The notes under the pieces: model-generated | The model's database searches: none | Seen by the model: the letters and a program-made list of their open reading frames with translations, nothing else | What the model was told of the DNA's origin: nothing | Source: Pagrus major | Taxonomy: Eukaryota > Chordata > Actinopteri > Spariformes > Sparidae | Direction of reading: 5' to 3' | DNA length: 64,000 bases | Assembly: GCF_040436345.1 (NCBI RefSeq) | Contig: NC_133230.1 | Coordinates: forward strand, 22,950,197-23,014,196 | Translations under genes and position numbers: made by a program | Shown: in pieces, positions 1 to 12,605 of the stretch | How the letters are laid out: each line of letters opens with the position of its first letter | How positions within the stretch are numbered: the first letter of the stretch is position 1

Positions 1-1702
1 AATATTCATAGAAATGAACTTTATATTAGAGAACACATTTTTATGGGAAGTAGACTGGAGGCCACTGATTAAATTTCATTGTTTGATCACTATGCAGGGA
101 CATTATGGGGTATTACGAGGGCCAGCCGGTGCCCCCCTTTAGCAAACATTTAGGGGCAGTCTCCGAGGCCACGCCAGTTCGGCAGGGCACATCACAAGTT
201 TACGATACTTAGATGTGTTTCAAACGTGGAAAACGCCGGCGTTTTAATGCAGCGCCTGAAACGCTCTGTATTTGCATGTTATAAATGGGAGCTGTGTGGG
301 AAACGTGTAAGTCAAAGCATGTCTCAAAAAAGCAGCAGCGATACATATTCATATATTTACTGGCAAAGATGCCACCTAAGGCGATCGTGACTCTGTAAAT
401 ATGAATAAATCAGATCGGTCCCCGTGGTGCACTTTCTATACTTTTATATGCGAGTGTGGCTCTTGTGTTGTTTTGTTTTATTTTGTTTGGTTGTGTTTAC
501 ATTAGAGTATTAAAGAGTTAATTAAGTTTAAACTAAAAACAAACAGAAGCTCCATTACACAACTATCAGGAGAGAGCCCTCAGATACTGATTCATTTCAG
601 ACTTAGATGAGATGTAGACTAGCTGCTACAGTACATGAGTTAGGACCATTTATCTGTCTCTCTGTCTCTCTCACACACACACACAAACACACACCCTCTG
701 GTCAAAGAGATCAAGAGAGGGGGATCGGGGTCCCCGCTGTGACTCATAGCAAGATGGCATTCTCCGAGGTCACGGAGGTCGCCGGAGTTCGTGTCTACCT
801 TTAAGGGACGTGAAACTCTACTCACAGTTTTCTAACAGTTATCTAATTGGATTAGGCCTCAAAGGGAGGCCCCCCTTTTCATCCCTGGCTTTTGTCCATT
901 CGCCTCAGCGCCGAACGGAGCTTAGAGGGCTCCAGACACTGAGGAGGACAGGCGATGGATTAGGTGAGGTATCCTGACCAATTAAGACGAGGCCAGGTGT
1001 CGTGCTGATTGCGGGAAAATTGAGACCTCGGGCCGACATGTGTCTAATTCCCCGCTCTCTGCCCCGCAACCACTCATTTGCCTGTCCGCCACACACTGCT
1101 TTCCTCTCTTTCCCCTCCCCTTTTCCTTCCCCCCTCTGCAAAGGTAACCCGAGCTGCCTTCCCTTGACCCTTCTCTTCCGTGGAGAGCTAATCAGACCCA
1201 CCTGGAGCTCCCCAGGGCTCTGTTAGCTGCTGGCTCAGCTAGCAACAGCTGATCCAAAGAGGAATCCCTGGGGCGAGCGCCGCAGGCCTGGCACCCAACA
1301 CACACTGACTCAGGATCAGCCGGGGAGATTTTCTGCCTGATGGTTCATTGAACCTCAAGCAGACTCACCAGCTAGCGATGATGAGGAAGTGTGGAGTGTG
1401 TATGTGTGTGTATATGCACCTGGAATGGGTGTCTAGAGTAAAGTAGGTTTGGTCCAACCCAGATGGGATAACAGGACCCTGGTGTATCAGTCAGCAGAAA
1501 TATATAATCAAGACCACTTATGGTAACATATACATCTATGCAATTTCAAATAATGATGTTTCATGTACAATTTTTTTTGATAGTACCCCAGAAATGGAAA
1601 AAATAAGTTATTTTTGATAAAATCCTAAATAAAGGTTTTTGTTTTTTTTTTCCCATTAATGTTACTCAGCACCTGCTGGAGTTTGAAGTTTGCTCTATCA
1701 AC

Positions 1703-2112
1703 TTAAAGGTCCAGTGTGAAGGATTTAGGGGGAGAAATGTAAAATAATAGTCATAATTATGTTTAATCACCTGAATCTAACAGCTGGTAGAATGAGCCTT
1801 TTTATATCGACAGAGGGAGCAGAATTGAGTCCGCCATCTTTGACTGCTAGATACGGCAACACCACTTGGACACACCATATGCAGAACTGCAGGAATTTGT
1901 GATATTTAGCTATCATTGTTATTCATTTGCAAATTAGTCAGCAGTGCATGGTTGCACCACAAGGTTTCTACAGTAGCCCAGAATGGACAAACCAGACACT
2001 TTTTAAAATGTTTTTTGGCCACCATATGGGAGGGTGAGACATGGGGTGTTCATTTGGTTGCGATCTGCAAACATACTGCTGGATGACTCAATCCTACACA
2101 CTTTACCTTTAA
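1703..2112. mobile_element. MITE with TTAAAGGT inverted ends
   Basis: Left end TTAAAGGTCCAGTGTGAAGG and right end, reverse complement, TTAAAGGTAAAGTGTGTAGG are imperfect inverted repeats. The interior holds GAATGAGCCTTTTTATAT, GAGTCCGCCAT and CTACAGTAGCCCAGAATGG, which I recognise from a common percomorph MITE. About 410 bases, no transposase. Confidence 0.82.
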
Positions 2113-2129
2113 ATGGTGATGTCAGTGTT

Positions 2130-2200
2130 GTGTTTACAGCTTGTCCCCACTGTCCCCCGGTGACCAAGAAATCAGTTATTGCAGTTTTAAATTGTTTCAC
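2130..2200 (+). repeat. Repeat segment, copy 1
   Basis: GTTTACAGCTTGTCCCCACT and the following ATCAGTTATTGCAG match 12536-12600 (GTTTACAGCTTGTTTCTGCT, GATCAGTGAATGCAG). The two share spacing and order, so they are copies of one dispersed repeat, here abutting the MITE at 1703-2112. Confidence 0.6.
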
Positions 2201-3483
2201 GTGGAATAAAAGCATCAAAGATGTCAGTGATGTGCCCAGAATATGCATTACCAAGAAATACAACCCTATGATCTCCTATGGTTTCATTTTAAATGTGCAG
2301 CACTGTTCACAGGCATATAAATCAAAGACAAATAATGTATATAAATGTAGACACGTGCTTTTGCTTCATGCTGTATTTCTTACTCGACAAAGGCACAGGC
2401 TCACTAACATCACGGTCAAGTGACTGTCACATGCAAACAACCTCATATTCTAAAATACATGTTACACTGATTCCCTTAACTATTTATCAAAAAAAGCAAT
2501 AATAACAACAGCTTTTTTTTCATATTATTTGGAGCATTAAATTATTCTAATATAGCCAAAGGACAACTGAAATGGAAACGGCAACATGCAGATCCAGTCC
2601 ATTATGCATTGTTAAACATTGATCTATGGTTTAATATTTTCTTCCCAACAGCAATGACAATGTGTTATTACCTTGACAGAGGGCCATAATGTGCGTTGAC
2701 ATGCCTGTGATTATTTAAATAAGCTGCGACAATAAATACGGCTCCACATGATCTGGAGCGCGAGCCTGTGTGCAGACAGGGGAGTAAATTCTAAGTTTGG
2801 AGCCGAGGATATCTGATGTCGAGAGAGAAAAAAAAATATCAATAAGGTATATCAGAAAAGCAGCTCATTGTTATACTGAGATCAGACCCCGGAACAAAGC
2901 TCACATATAATATAACAGGAAATGAAATGAATGATTTAAGACTTTAACGTGTTACAGCAAGCCAAAATTTGATTATCCTTGTTGTCAACATGGAAATATC
3001 TAGCCCTATATGCCTAAGGCCTAAGGAGTTGGTAAAACTGGCAGGGCTGCTCATACATAGTTTAATCCCCACAGCTGTGCTGCAGTGCCTCCGTCTCTCT
3101 CTCTATGTGCAGAAGTTTCTTGTAAATAGTTACAGAAAAATGCTAAATCAACATCAGATTGTTGCTGGAAGTTTCAAAAGTGGCTGCTTTCACCGCAATG
3201 TGTCTCGGAGCAGTTGGCATCGGCATCCGCGAGGGACACGCACACATTTCTGTTCGACTAAGGAAGCAAAAGTATTCCCTTTGACTGAGACACAATAAGT
3301 AGCAAATCATCAGCTAAAACAAACATAAAAGCCTCTTGCCAAACACCAACTGTTATGAAAGGCAGCGAGCAGAGCGAGCATACTGGCATCCGCGGCAATT
3401 AGAGGAGAAGGGTTAGCGAGGACTCCGCCTGTCCCAGACTCGCACGCCCGCTCCCACACCTGTTTCTGCTCCTGGTCCAAAGC

Positions 3484-3501
3484 AAAGAGAGAGACACACA
3501 C

Positions 3502-3534
<33 letters not shown>

Positions 3535-3539
3535 GAGAG
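3484..3539 (+). repeat. GA/CA compound microsatellite
   Basis: GAGAGA blocks alternate with GACACACACA twice, producing a compound repeat that is also internally duplicated. Confidence 0.85.
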
Positions 3540-4943
3540 TGGTTACTTTGTCGCGGTGCCACCTTACCCCAGCATCGTCTAATGAGATTAGATGGTTCAC
3601 TAATGAGCTCTACAGTGGGGAGAGTCAACTGTGAAGTGAAGGTCAGAAATTTCATCACCCAAATGTGCTGTTGGATTTCAGGAGTCATTAACTAATAACA
3701 AACAAATGATTTAAAGGAACCGGCTATGGTATTTCTGTTGGCCCCCGGGAGACTTTTCCGCTCTCCTTTCTTTGTTTTAATGAGCATCTAAAGTATGAAA
3801 GTCAAAGCAAAACAATGACTTGCTGCACATCATTAATGGATCTGTGGACGACGTGTCCAGTCCAATTTTACATGTCAAATGCTTTTCTGCAGGAGGCCAC
3901 ACAGGTGCTCAATATTCTGAGTGCAACGCTCATAAATGAAACCTGGAAATTAACTAATGCACAAGTAATGTATGTGTTTTCTGCAGATTCAGATCGCAAA
4001 TATAAACACGTTGCATTCTTCACAGCAGATACACAATGTGCTGAGAACGACTGCACGCTTTTCCAATAACTTTTTTTTTTTTTCCCCTCGATGCAATCTT
4101 TTCTAGATGGCCCAGTGGTGAGGTAAGCATCAGAGCACCTTTAATAATGTGCTGACATCAAGTCATACATGTTTAACCAGGTAATAGAAGGCTGTAAAAT
4201 AATGATCCATATTGGCTTTTAAGACAAGGTATTAATCTCCGGCATCCTTTTTGCCCCTTTTCTCTGCCACTTCATTCAGCCAGGGTTAAAACAAATTGAC
4301 CTCCCTTCAAATAAAATTAATTGTTTTTTGGTATTCATTTTATTTGCCACAGAGAAAAAAGCTGCAATGCTCGTGAAATGTTTACCCATATGTCAGCATT
4401 TCCCATTATTGGCACGCAACTAAATGTTTGCTCTTTTTTTTTTGTCCCGGAAGGATTTCTTATTAGGTGTAATACCCTGTTAACCAATGATAAAATGAAT
4501 TTCATTTTAGCAATATCAGGAAGATGTAATCAACATGCAATTTGCTTAAGTGCACAAAACTATCATTTTTGTTAGCACTGCATATTTGCTGAAGAAATAT
4601 TGCACGCCAGAGTGTATTAACACAAGGAGGGTGCCATGCATCTCCGCATCAGACCTGAGAGATCCTTGTCACCACTATCTTCCGTAATCTGTTTAATACT
4701 GTTTATGTCCATCCAAATTGAACATGTGGTATGGAATGACTAATGTCAGTCTCATAATTTAGTCATAACAGTCTGTACCCTATAGGGGCCATCTATGGAT
4801 GCTCCGTCAATGAGTGCACTGCATGAATAGTGATCCATTCACCCCTCACCTTTAAAAGCCCTGATGGCGGGCCCCATTCAGCTGCAACCGCTCTGTCAAG
4901 CCCAAACCATCCTTCAGATAAAACAATAAAGATCCTATGCAGA

Positions 4944-4961
4944 CATGTGTGTGTGTGTGTG
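4944..4961 (+). repeat. (GT)9 microsatellite
   Basis: Short perfect GT run. Confidence 0.85.
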
Positions 4962-5240
4962 TTCAGAGCTAGTTCCTGTGCGAGGATGATCTCACTGACC
5001 CACGTGCTGAAGGAGAAAGGAAAAGAGAGCGCTCGAGGTGATGACTTCTCCACTCACTTAGGGAACTTTGACTTATGAGGTGCACTGCATTTAGCCAAGC
5101 TAATGCAAGTGAGGGCTGTGCCATTAACCTCGGGAAGAGAGGCAGGCCTCGGCAGTATGATGCATTCAGATTGGCAGAGGACAATATTTCACCATGACAG
5201 GCATTACCAATGAATAATTAAGTGTTTAATATAATGATCT

Positions 5241-5303
5241 TGAGAGAGAGAGAGAGGGAGAGAAACGAAAGGAAGAGAGAGACAGAGACAGAGAGAGGAG
5301 AAA
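5241..5303 (+). repeat. GA-rich microsatellite
   Basis: Imperfect GAGAGA run with GACAGAGACAGAG units; no coding content. Confidence 0.8.
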
Positions 5304-8300
5304 ATGGTAATTCCACAATTCATTGCCCTTAAAACCTATCTGGCATTATTACCCAGCAGCATTGCATGGGGGAGAGGGCTTTTGTTGAAACAAATAGGTT
5401 TTTGATGGCTCCGCCAGAGTAGTAACGGTTATTAGGTTTGAGAACTCTTTCATGATGGAAGTGGTATCCTGCCGAGCGGAGATCATGAAATTTTAAGTGG
5501 GGAATTTACAGCAGAGAGACTGCGGGACAGTTAGGCCGTCTGGGCCATGCCTGGGGACACATGTGTTTTGGTGAGGCATAATGCTGGTCTAATGTCGCTG
5601 CAAATAAATAGTTAACAAGCTGGAGATAGTTGTGCTTGTTGGAGCTGCAGCCTGGCTCACAAATATATCTTCTTTCTTTCTTTTTTTATTTATTTTACTA
5701 GAAGAAATTTGGGTTTAGAACTGGAGTGACAAGTCATTTGGGAGAGATGAAACACGTCCACAATAGGGCCAAATCTTACTCTAACAAAACCATGTCAAGT
5801 AGCAGAGCCCGCGAGAGAAGTTGTTCAATCAAATGCCAATAAGAGAAAAGCTGGAAAGATGCTGAGAGAAAGCAAAACTACAGCATGACTGGCACCATGT
5901 CAATACAGTGCAGATATTGTACTCAGTGCACGTTTGTTTTAAAAAGAAAAGCTGTAAAAGTTTTGTAGTTTAATACTTATCAGGCATCTCGGAGAAGTTA
6001 CTGAGATCAGTGACTGTGTGCCTTCCATCATCTTTTTCAGAGAGCGTTAGATAACTTTACAGTGGAGCACCAGGGATGCTGCTTTTTTTAAAAATCAGAT
6101 GATGGATATGGATTTGCTTGTGTAACATGAACACATACTGTATATGACTATTACTGATAATCATACCTAAAATTTGGCCCAGAACATCTTGGCAGTCTGT
6201 CTTAAGAGAGCTCAATGCTGTGTTCCAGCACATTGCTCACCCTGAATGTTTGCCAACAAAGCTTTTTTTTAAGGCTTCCTTTTTTTGGGCCCACAGAGCA
6301 TGTGCGCTACAGTCCCGTACTAGCTAAGCAGGCACATTTCCTGCTGAATCCCCTCACACATGGACAGCTCCAAACAATACCACTGTTTTTAATTTTATTA
6401 GACTAAATAGCTCAAAGTGTGCTAATACAAAGTCATTTCTGGGTGTTTTTTTGTAATGAATTTCCAAAAGAGAAAGTCTTTGTGGGCACGGGGGCGAAAC
6501 TGACACTGCAATATTTTTTTCCGCGATATGAATGTAAATATGAAAAAATACTATTAAATTTACAAAATTATAGAATATTTTGAAATAGCTTCATCAAACG
6601 ATACAAAACATGAGAGCAAATAGCAAGTAGCCGTGAAAAACCAGCACTGCAAAAACAAATAGACCACAACTCCATTCAATGTTCAATAAGTGTGTAACAT
6701 AGCAAGCAAAGCAATATTGGTGTGGTTCAGAGTGTGTGCATGTGTATGTGAAAAACCTCAAAGAAAGAGTTCTATCCAAAAGCCACTCAAGATTTTACCG
6801 CGGACCCTCTCAAAAACAGCTTCGCCAAGACCAGCAACTCCTGGAGACACTCCGACACATACACAAACATACATCCAACAGATTATTCCTCCTCCTGACA
6901 CACAGACTTGAGAGACAAGGCTTATGTTTTACCACAAGCTGGCTACAGTCACACAGACTTCACAACCGGTCTGATGCCGAGGGTAAACCCGGCATCTCTC
7001 CTCCAGTGACCGCAAAAAACACTGGCGGTTCTGAGACACACTCGCTGTGCACGCAGAGAATGTTTGTCACTTGCTGCCAACAAACTCTGTCTCTCTCCAA
7101 GAACCATTAAATCAGAGTAAATTATGTTATATCATTCTAACTTTTTTTTTTTTTTAAATGACTGCAAACAAAGTGGCATTTGCAAATTCTCGTTACAGCA
7201 GAATGTCTGCAATACTGTAATCCTGCTCAACATCCATCATGCTGATGTATCTGTCAGGTTCTTTTGCAGCACACAAGACAGGACAAGTGTCAGCAAATAC
7301 CAAAAAGTAAGTGAATTTCCTTTGACAGACAACTTTTGAATAGTTCTATTACTTTTCTGAATCAAATTTACTTAAAGTTGAGGAAGCAATTTTGGAGAAA
7401 CTTAGTTGACTGTTGAGTCTCTTTCCCAAGGGGTCGAATAGCATTGTTTAAGGCTGGAGGCTCGGTCCGGGCCACTGTCGTTTGTTGCTGAGACTCAAAT
7501 ATTGATGACCTGGGGATGTATGTGACCAATCAGCTATTATTCTCCAGAATCGCTCATCCCACCTTGAACCAAATTACTTCAATTCTTCAAGAAGGAACCT
7601 AAATACAAATAACTTTCTACTTATCTGACTTAACAAAAATTGATTTAAACACAATGGGACAATTCAAATAATAGTGAGATGCTTTTCCCTGTAATTCGTT
7701 ATGCTCATGTTCTTTGATTCAGTCTCCCACACGGTTGTCATTACAATCTCTGACCTTAGGTATACTGGTGCTGTTCATCCTAAAGTTACAAACAGTGTGT
7801 TTGCAAATGTGGTTTTCATACCACAGAGATTTTTTCTCTCCAATTTAAGCCCCTGTTTAAATCCAACATAACGATTCTACATACAGCATCACCTTGGCTT
7901 ATGAATAAGCAGGAAGCCAGGAGCCAGGAAGACACAAATTACATAAAATTAGTGGACCGTAATATCTCCGGTGTGGCCTTGGTGTATTTGCAACCAATTG
8001 ACTTCAACATCTTTCCGCGAAGAACAGATAAAACTAAGTGGCCAAACTTCTCAATCAATATCGTCCTCTAAAAGTGAGCCAAGGACTACATTCACACATT
8101 TGCATGATTCACAGTCCACCCACGCCCTCCAAACACAGTCTTACATGTCTCCAAATGCCCAGCAGAGAGCTAATATTTCACTCCTCAGACTGGTGACCTT
8201 TGGCATCATATATACGTAGTGCTTGTTGCCTGTATGACAGATTCCCATGCATATTCATACCTACATATGGCCCGCCAGAATGAAGCCTGTCTACTTGCTG

Positions 8301-8383
8301 CAGACTCTGTAGAGCACATGAGGCAGTTCATTACTGAGTGTTCTCAATCGGGTCCGGTCGAACCCTGAGGATTTGCCTGTGAG

Positions 8384-8680
8384 GGGCTGGTGGTGGTGGT
8401 GGGATAATTTTTGGTTGTATTTGCGTGTGTATGTGTGTGGGAGGGGGATGTGCCCATGTGTGTTTTGTTGTGGGTTGCAGGGGAGAGTGGGATTGTGTTG
8501 AAAAAAGGGGGGAGTAAGTGTGTGTGTTTGTGTGTCTGTGTGTGGCAGAAGTGATGGCAGCAGTGGGGAAGTGTGTGTGTAAATGGTGGGGGTGGTACAT
8601 GTCTGTGATTGTGCATGCGCTCGTGTCTTTGAGCGGTGTGTGGGAGTGTGTTTGTGTGTGTTGTGGCACACGCTCACAGG
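8384..8680 (+). repeat. GT-rich low-complexity region
   Basis: About 300 bases dominated by GTGTGTG, GTGTTTGTGTG and TGGTGGTGG. The minus-strand frames of 90-179 codons over it (rich in His/Thr/Pro) reflect the repeat and not a gene. Confidence 0.85.
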
Positions 8681-10000
8681 CTTCTCTTGTTTGTGAGGTG
8701 AGAAGAGAGAAAAGTGGAGTCCCTCAGCATGCCTCCACCTCCTCTTGCTCCATCTGCCCATTTCGCTCAGTTCTCCATAAATTAAAAACGCTCTACATCT
8801 GCTTTGGGGTACATTGTTAGTTGTGTGCATTCGCTGGTTCCTCTGTTTATGAAAAATTAAACACTTTTCTGCATTCGATTATTCCCCAACTCCCGAAAGC
8901 CCCTCTGCAGCGAACATCACAGAGGCCCATGCTTCACCCCAACATGCTGAGAAGAAGACCGAGGCATCATGTATGGGAGTGAGGAACATCTCAAGTAAAG
9001 TGAAGAAAAAAAAAAGAAAAGAAAAAAAAAAAGAAGTAATTAACATCTGTTCATGGTAATAGCAAACACATGTGTGAAGCCTGGAAATGCCATTCAGCAC
9101 TGGCATGATGATTTGCTTTCACAGCAGTAATCTACCACAGCAAAGACACTGACAAGAAAATCAAGTGTGCTACATGTGTCAGTATATTAGCCTGAGCTGT
9201 GGTTCTGAAAGCAAGATGGCAAAAGAGCAAAAGAATGCTCGTATTATCTCAATATAGAATCAATGGACGGGTCTGCACAACAGCAGCGACTGCTAAAATG
9301 AAAGAACTTCCGGCGCTCTTTCACTTCAACTGTCAATTATACAGTCCCCGAGTGCTGCCAAATTCCCAAACGCGCAGTTGTTTCCTCCCCTAAATGGATT
9401 CACTGACAAAAGGCCTCATGAAATATGCTTTCCTGTAAGTCACAGCATCTGTACGCAACAAGATGTGTAGCTGCAGATGAATAGACATTTTAAGGGACAG
9501 TGCAGCTAATTGGGACAAAAGGGACCTGCAGGGTGCCCCCTTACAGCAGCCAGCCTTGACTGGAATAATGAGTGTAATCAGAGGTTGTGGTCACAATGTT
9601 GCCCTGTACAGAACACCCAGGCCACTGGGGAGGACCTGTGTTTGTCTTTGACATCAACATGCAGGGCTCCAGGGCAGTCATATTTGGCCATGGTTTGGTA
9701 ACTGTGAGCCTTGCAGCAGAACAGGTGTAGCAGGCCGACGAGGCCATCAATCTCTCACTGGCCTGTCTCTGTAGGATTCAGGGTTAATTATCATCAAATA
9801 AGCCATTAAGGAGAAAGATGGAAGCACAGAGGATGAGGGGACGCTAACCTTGGCAAGAGGGGGACAGCTGGGTGGTTGAGTTGGGTTAAGTTGGCTTTGA
9901 TTGTGTTGCTAAGGCACTGATTCATGTTTGCGTAAAAATCGAATTCCTGGAACTCTGTGAGAAAAAATAATTGCCAAACTAGAAGGGCACTCAGTAGAAC

Positions 10001-10374
10001 GCATACCTCCACCAAGGCCAAACAGTCCACTCAGTCAAGCCTAATCCAATATCAAATAAAACATATTTTAACACCCTAGATCCAGAGTTTTATTTGGATC
10101 TGCATCATAGTGTTGTTTTTTCATCAAGATTCATACATTAATCCCTGAAAAATTAACAAATTAAAGACGCCCTGTCTCACAATGTCAAAGAAAGTGAGAA
10201 ATAATTAGTGGATCCTTCCCTTATCCTGAAAATAAGGGCACCAAAAATTAAAGGGGTCTATTCTGGGCCAAGACCCATCCTCCATCCAAATTTCATGGAA
10301 ATCCGTTCGCAATACTGCTTACAAACCAACCAACAAACGGACACGGGTGAAAACATAACCTCCTTGGTGAAGGT
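10001..10374. mobile_element. MITE-like element with ACCTCCACCAAGG ends
   Basis: ACCTCCACCAAGG at 10005-10017 pairs with ACCTTCACCAAGG on the reverse strand at 10362-10374. The interior includes AATTTCATGGAAATCCGTTC and AAAACATAACCTCCTTGG, familiar from a widespread teleost repeat. About 370 bases, non-coding. Confidence 0.72.
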
Positions 10375-12289
10375 AAAAATACTGTACCACTTACATGAGC
10401 CAGAACAGCAGAATAACATTCAAAAGTCACAAGTACATTAGCAGTAATTAGATTATGTTATTAGACTAGCTGGCATCTAAAAAAGTGAAAACGCCAGCAT
10501 TGACTTACGCCAAGTATTTGTTAATCGATTGCTCATTTTTCCTTGTAACTGCAAGCTAGTTTCAAGCTACCAATCTACTAAATGAGGTTGTGCCATTAAA
10601 ACTAAATTGCCAATTGTTTATGATTTTGTTGTCCATGGAGGAATATGTATTTTAAGAGATAGTACAGTAAAATATATGCTAATTAGAATAAGTAAGACAT
10701 ATCTGTTTATGCTAATGTAACCAATGCTAAGTTGTTTACTTGACATTAGCGTTATGTTTTGCAATTCAATGTATATTTTGCCATTTTTGTAAAATAAAAT
10801 TCTAAATATTTCCAGTCTAAATCGTTATTACAGTATTTTGATCAAGTGGCAGTCCAATATTTCAGCCATATTCTATAACATGTCACCCTACACCTGGCAG
10901 TTATTGAATCTTAATATTAAGTAACAACTAATCTCTGTGTAAGAACTAGTTTGTGTGCTGGAACTTAATTTAATGAATATTCTACTTATGTAATAAGGAG
11001 TAATATAGGTTTGAACTTACAAATAGTTGGTGCGACTGTCTCCTAGTGAGCCTGCAGCTTTGATTGCTTGTCCAAGAGTATAATGATAAACTGTACAATA
11101 ATTTGAGCATGGTGTTCAGGTTATCAAGAGGGCACACATGTTCAGGTAAAAAGTAATGACTGGAAGCATCAAAGGTTTAAGTCTATGTTAGAATCATATA
11201 GATTCATACCTTTATAAAACACTCTCAGAAAGTGCTCCTTTTTATTGCGGTCCACCTTTAGTCTTAAAGGTATCCATCTCATTGTAGATTACTTCATAAT
11301 GCATAAATGGAAAATGCCATTAGGGTTTCTTTTCATGCTCTTAACATATTAATTGGCATTGCAGCGAATGTCAGATCATACAGTAAATTGTATCCGGTGA
11401 AGTCAGTGACACCTGACCTATTGAAAATTTTACAGTGTGCTTATACCTTCATTTATCTACTCAATGTGCCCATGAATATTTAAGGTTGACAATTAAACCC
11501 CAGCTGACCTGCAGGATGGAGCCGGACCAGCGCTGTCAAAGTGAGGCAGCATAAACGCGCCCACGCAATCACACTCATCAAAAACACGAAAGTGCATCCC
11601 CCCACCTTTCCTGTGTATACAAAATTGCACAAAGGCACACAAGCTCTGTCACAATGTCACACGGTCACAGTGACATGGCCCGTGTGTGACAGGCACATCA
11701 CATATGTGTCATGTTTATGGGGGCATCAACAGCCGTGGTTTGTGTTTTGTGTATGTAAATGTTTGGGCAGGGTCAGAGTTAATGCATGTCAGTATCCTGC
11801 TTCACCTTGGTTTGGTGATGCAGAGCAGAATGTGTATGGGGTAGCAACACTAAAAGTGAATACTGAACACTGTAATAGCATGTTGAATAAAAGCAGTACC
11901 ATAATGTGCGGTGCAGCTGAAGTGGTTCGCAGAAACAACTGACACATTTGCAAAAAATATGTTAAGAAAAGGAATGTAAGTGTGAACACTTTGCTACGCA
12001 ATACAGGCTAACTGCTAGCATAGCTAATGTAAATCACCAAACAACACTAAATACGTATGTTAACTCAGGCAAAGCATTATAATGAGAAGCAGTAGATAAA
12101 GTTGTAATGCAAGGGTTGTAATGCCCTATAGCTTTGCTTGGCAATGCTTTAACGTTAGTGTCCAATATCAAGTTAACAGGGAAGTGGTGAGGTTACCAGC
12201 TTTTGCTAGCCTTGTAATGTCATGTTGACATTAATTTGTATGCTATTACAGGGATTTGGCCATGTCTGAGTGTAGACCAAGAAAAAAAA

Positions 12290-12605
12290 AGGTGCAATGC
12301 TGCTATTTGACTGAGGACTTCACATCCACTGAGGGCTAGGTGTAAGATTTAGGTTGGAATTTATCCCTATGTTGCTACATTTCAACTGGTGTAACCCTTA
12401 AAATGTTAGTAGTGTGTAAAATCCCTATTGAGATAGAGAAACACAGCTCCAAATGAATGCTAATATTGCACATGTGGGAACAAGCTATATCAAATAATCC
12501 GATATATATATATACACAATAAGATGATACTATCATGTTTACAGCTTGTTTCTGCTGCCCCCAAGAGGCCCAAAAGATCAGTGAATGCAGGGTTAAGAAA
12601 AAAAT
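12290..12605 (+). repeat. Repeat segment, copy 2
   Basis: Contains the segment shared with 2130-2200 at its right end, and an AT-rich body including a (AT)n run near 12501-12512. The exact left boundary is unclear. Confidence 0.5.

Larger units (their letters stand above)
1..9984. other. Gene desert, part 1
   Basis: No coding exon found on either strand. Apart from the MITE at 1703-2112, the repeat at 2130-2200 and the listed microsatellites, it is ordinary AT-rich single-copy-looking DNA with short poly-T (4069-4083, 7142-7155) and A-rich (9005-9033) runs. The stretch 2640-2810, with dense TAAT, TGACAG and ATTTAAAT words, has the look of conserved non-coding sequence, but this cannot be shown from one genome. 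Confidence 0.5.

Noticed and set aside
2034..2423. 129-codon plus-strand frame
   Set aside because: It begins inside the MITE ending at 2112 and runs through a dispersed repeat segment.
3484..3539. CRISPR-like regular repeats
   Set aside because: It is a compound microsatellite; there are no spacer-repeat units anywhere in the window, and the DNA is eukaryotic.
8291..8830. 179-codon minus-strand frame rich in His, Thr and Pro
   Set aside because: It is the complement of a GT-rich low-complexity region; shifted frames over the same bases are also open, as expected for a repeat.
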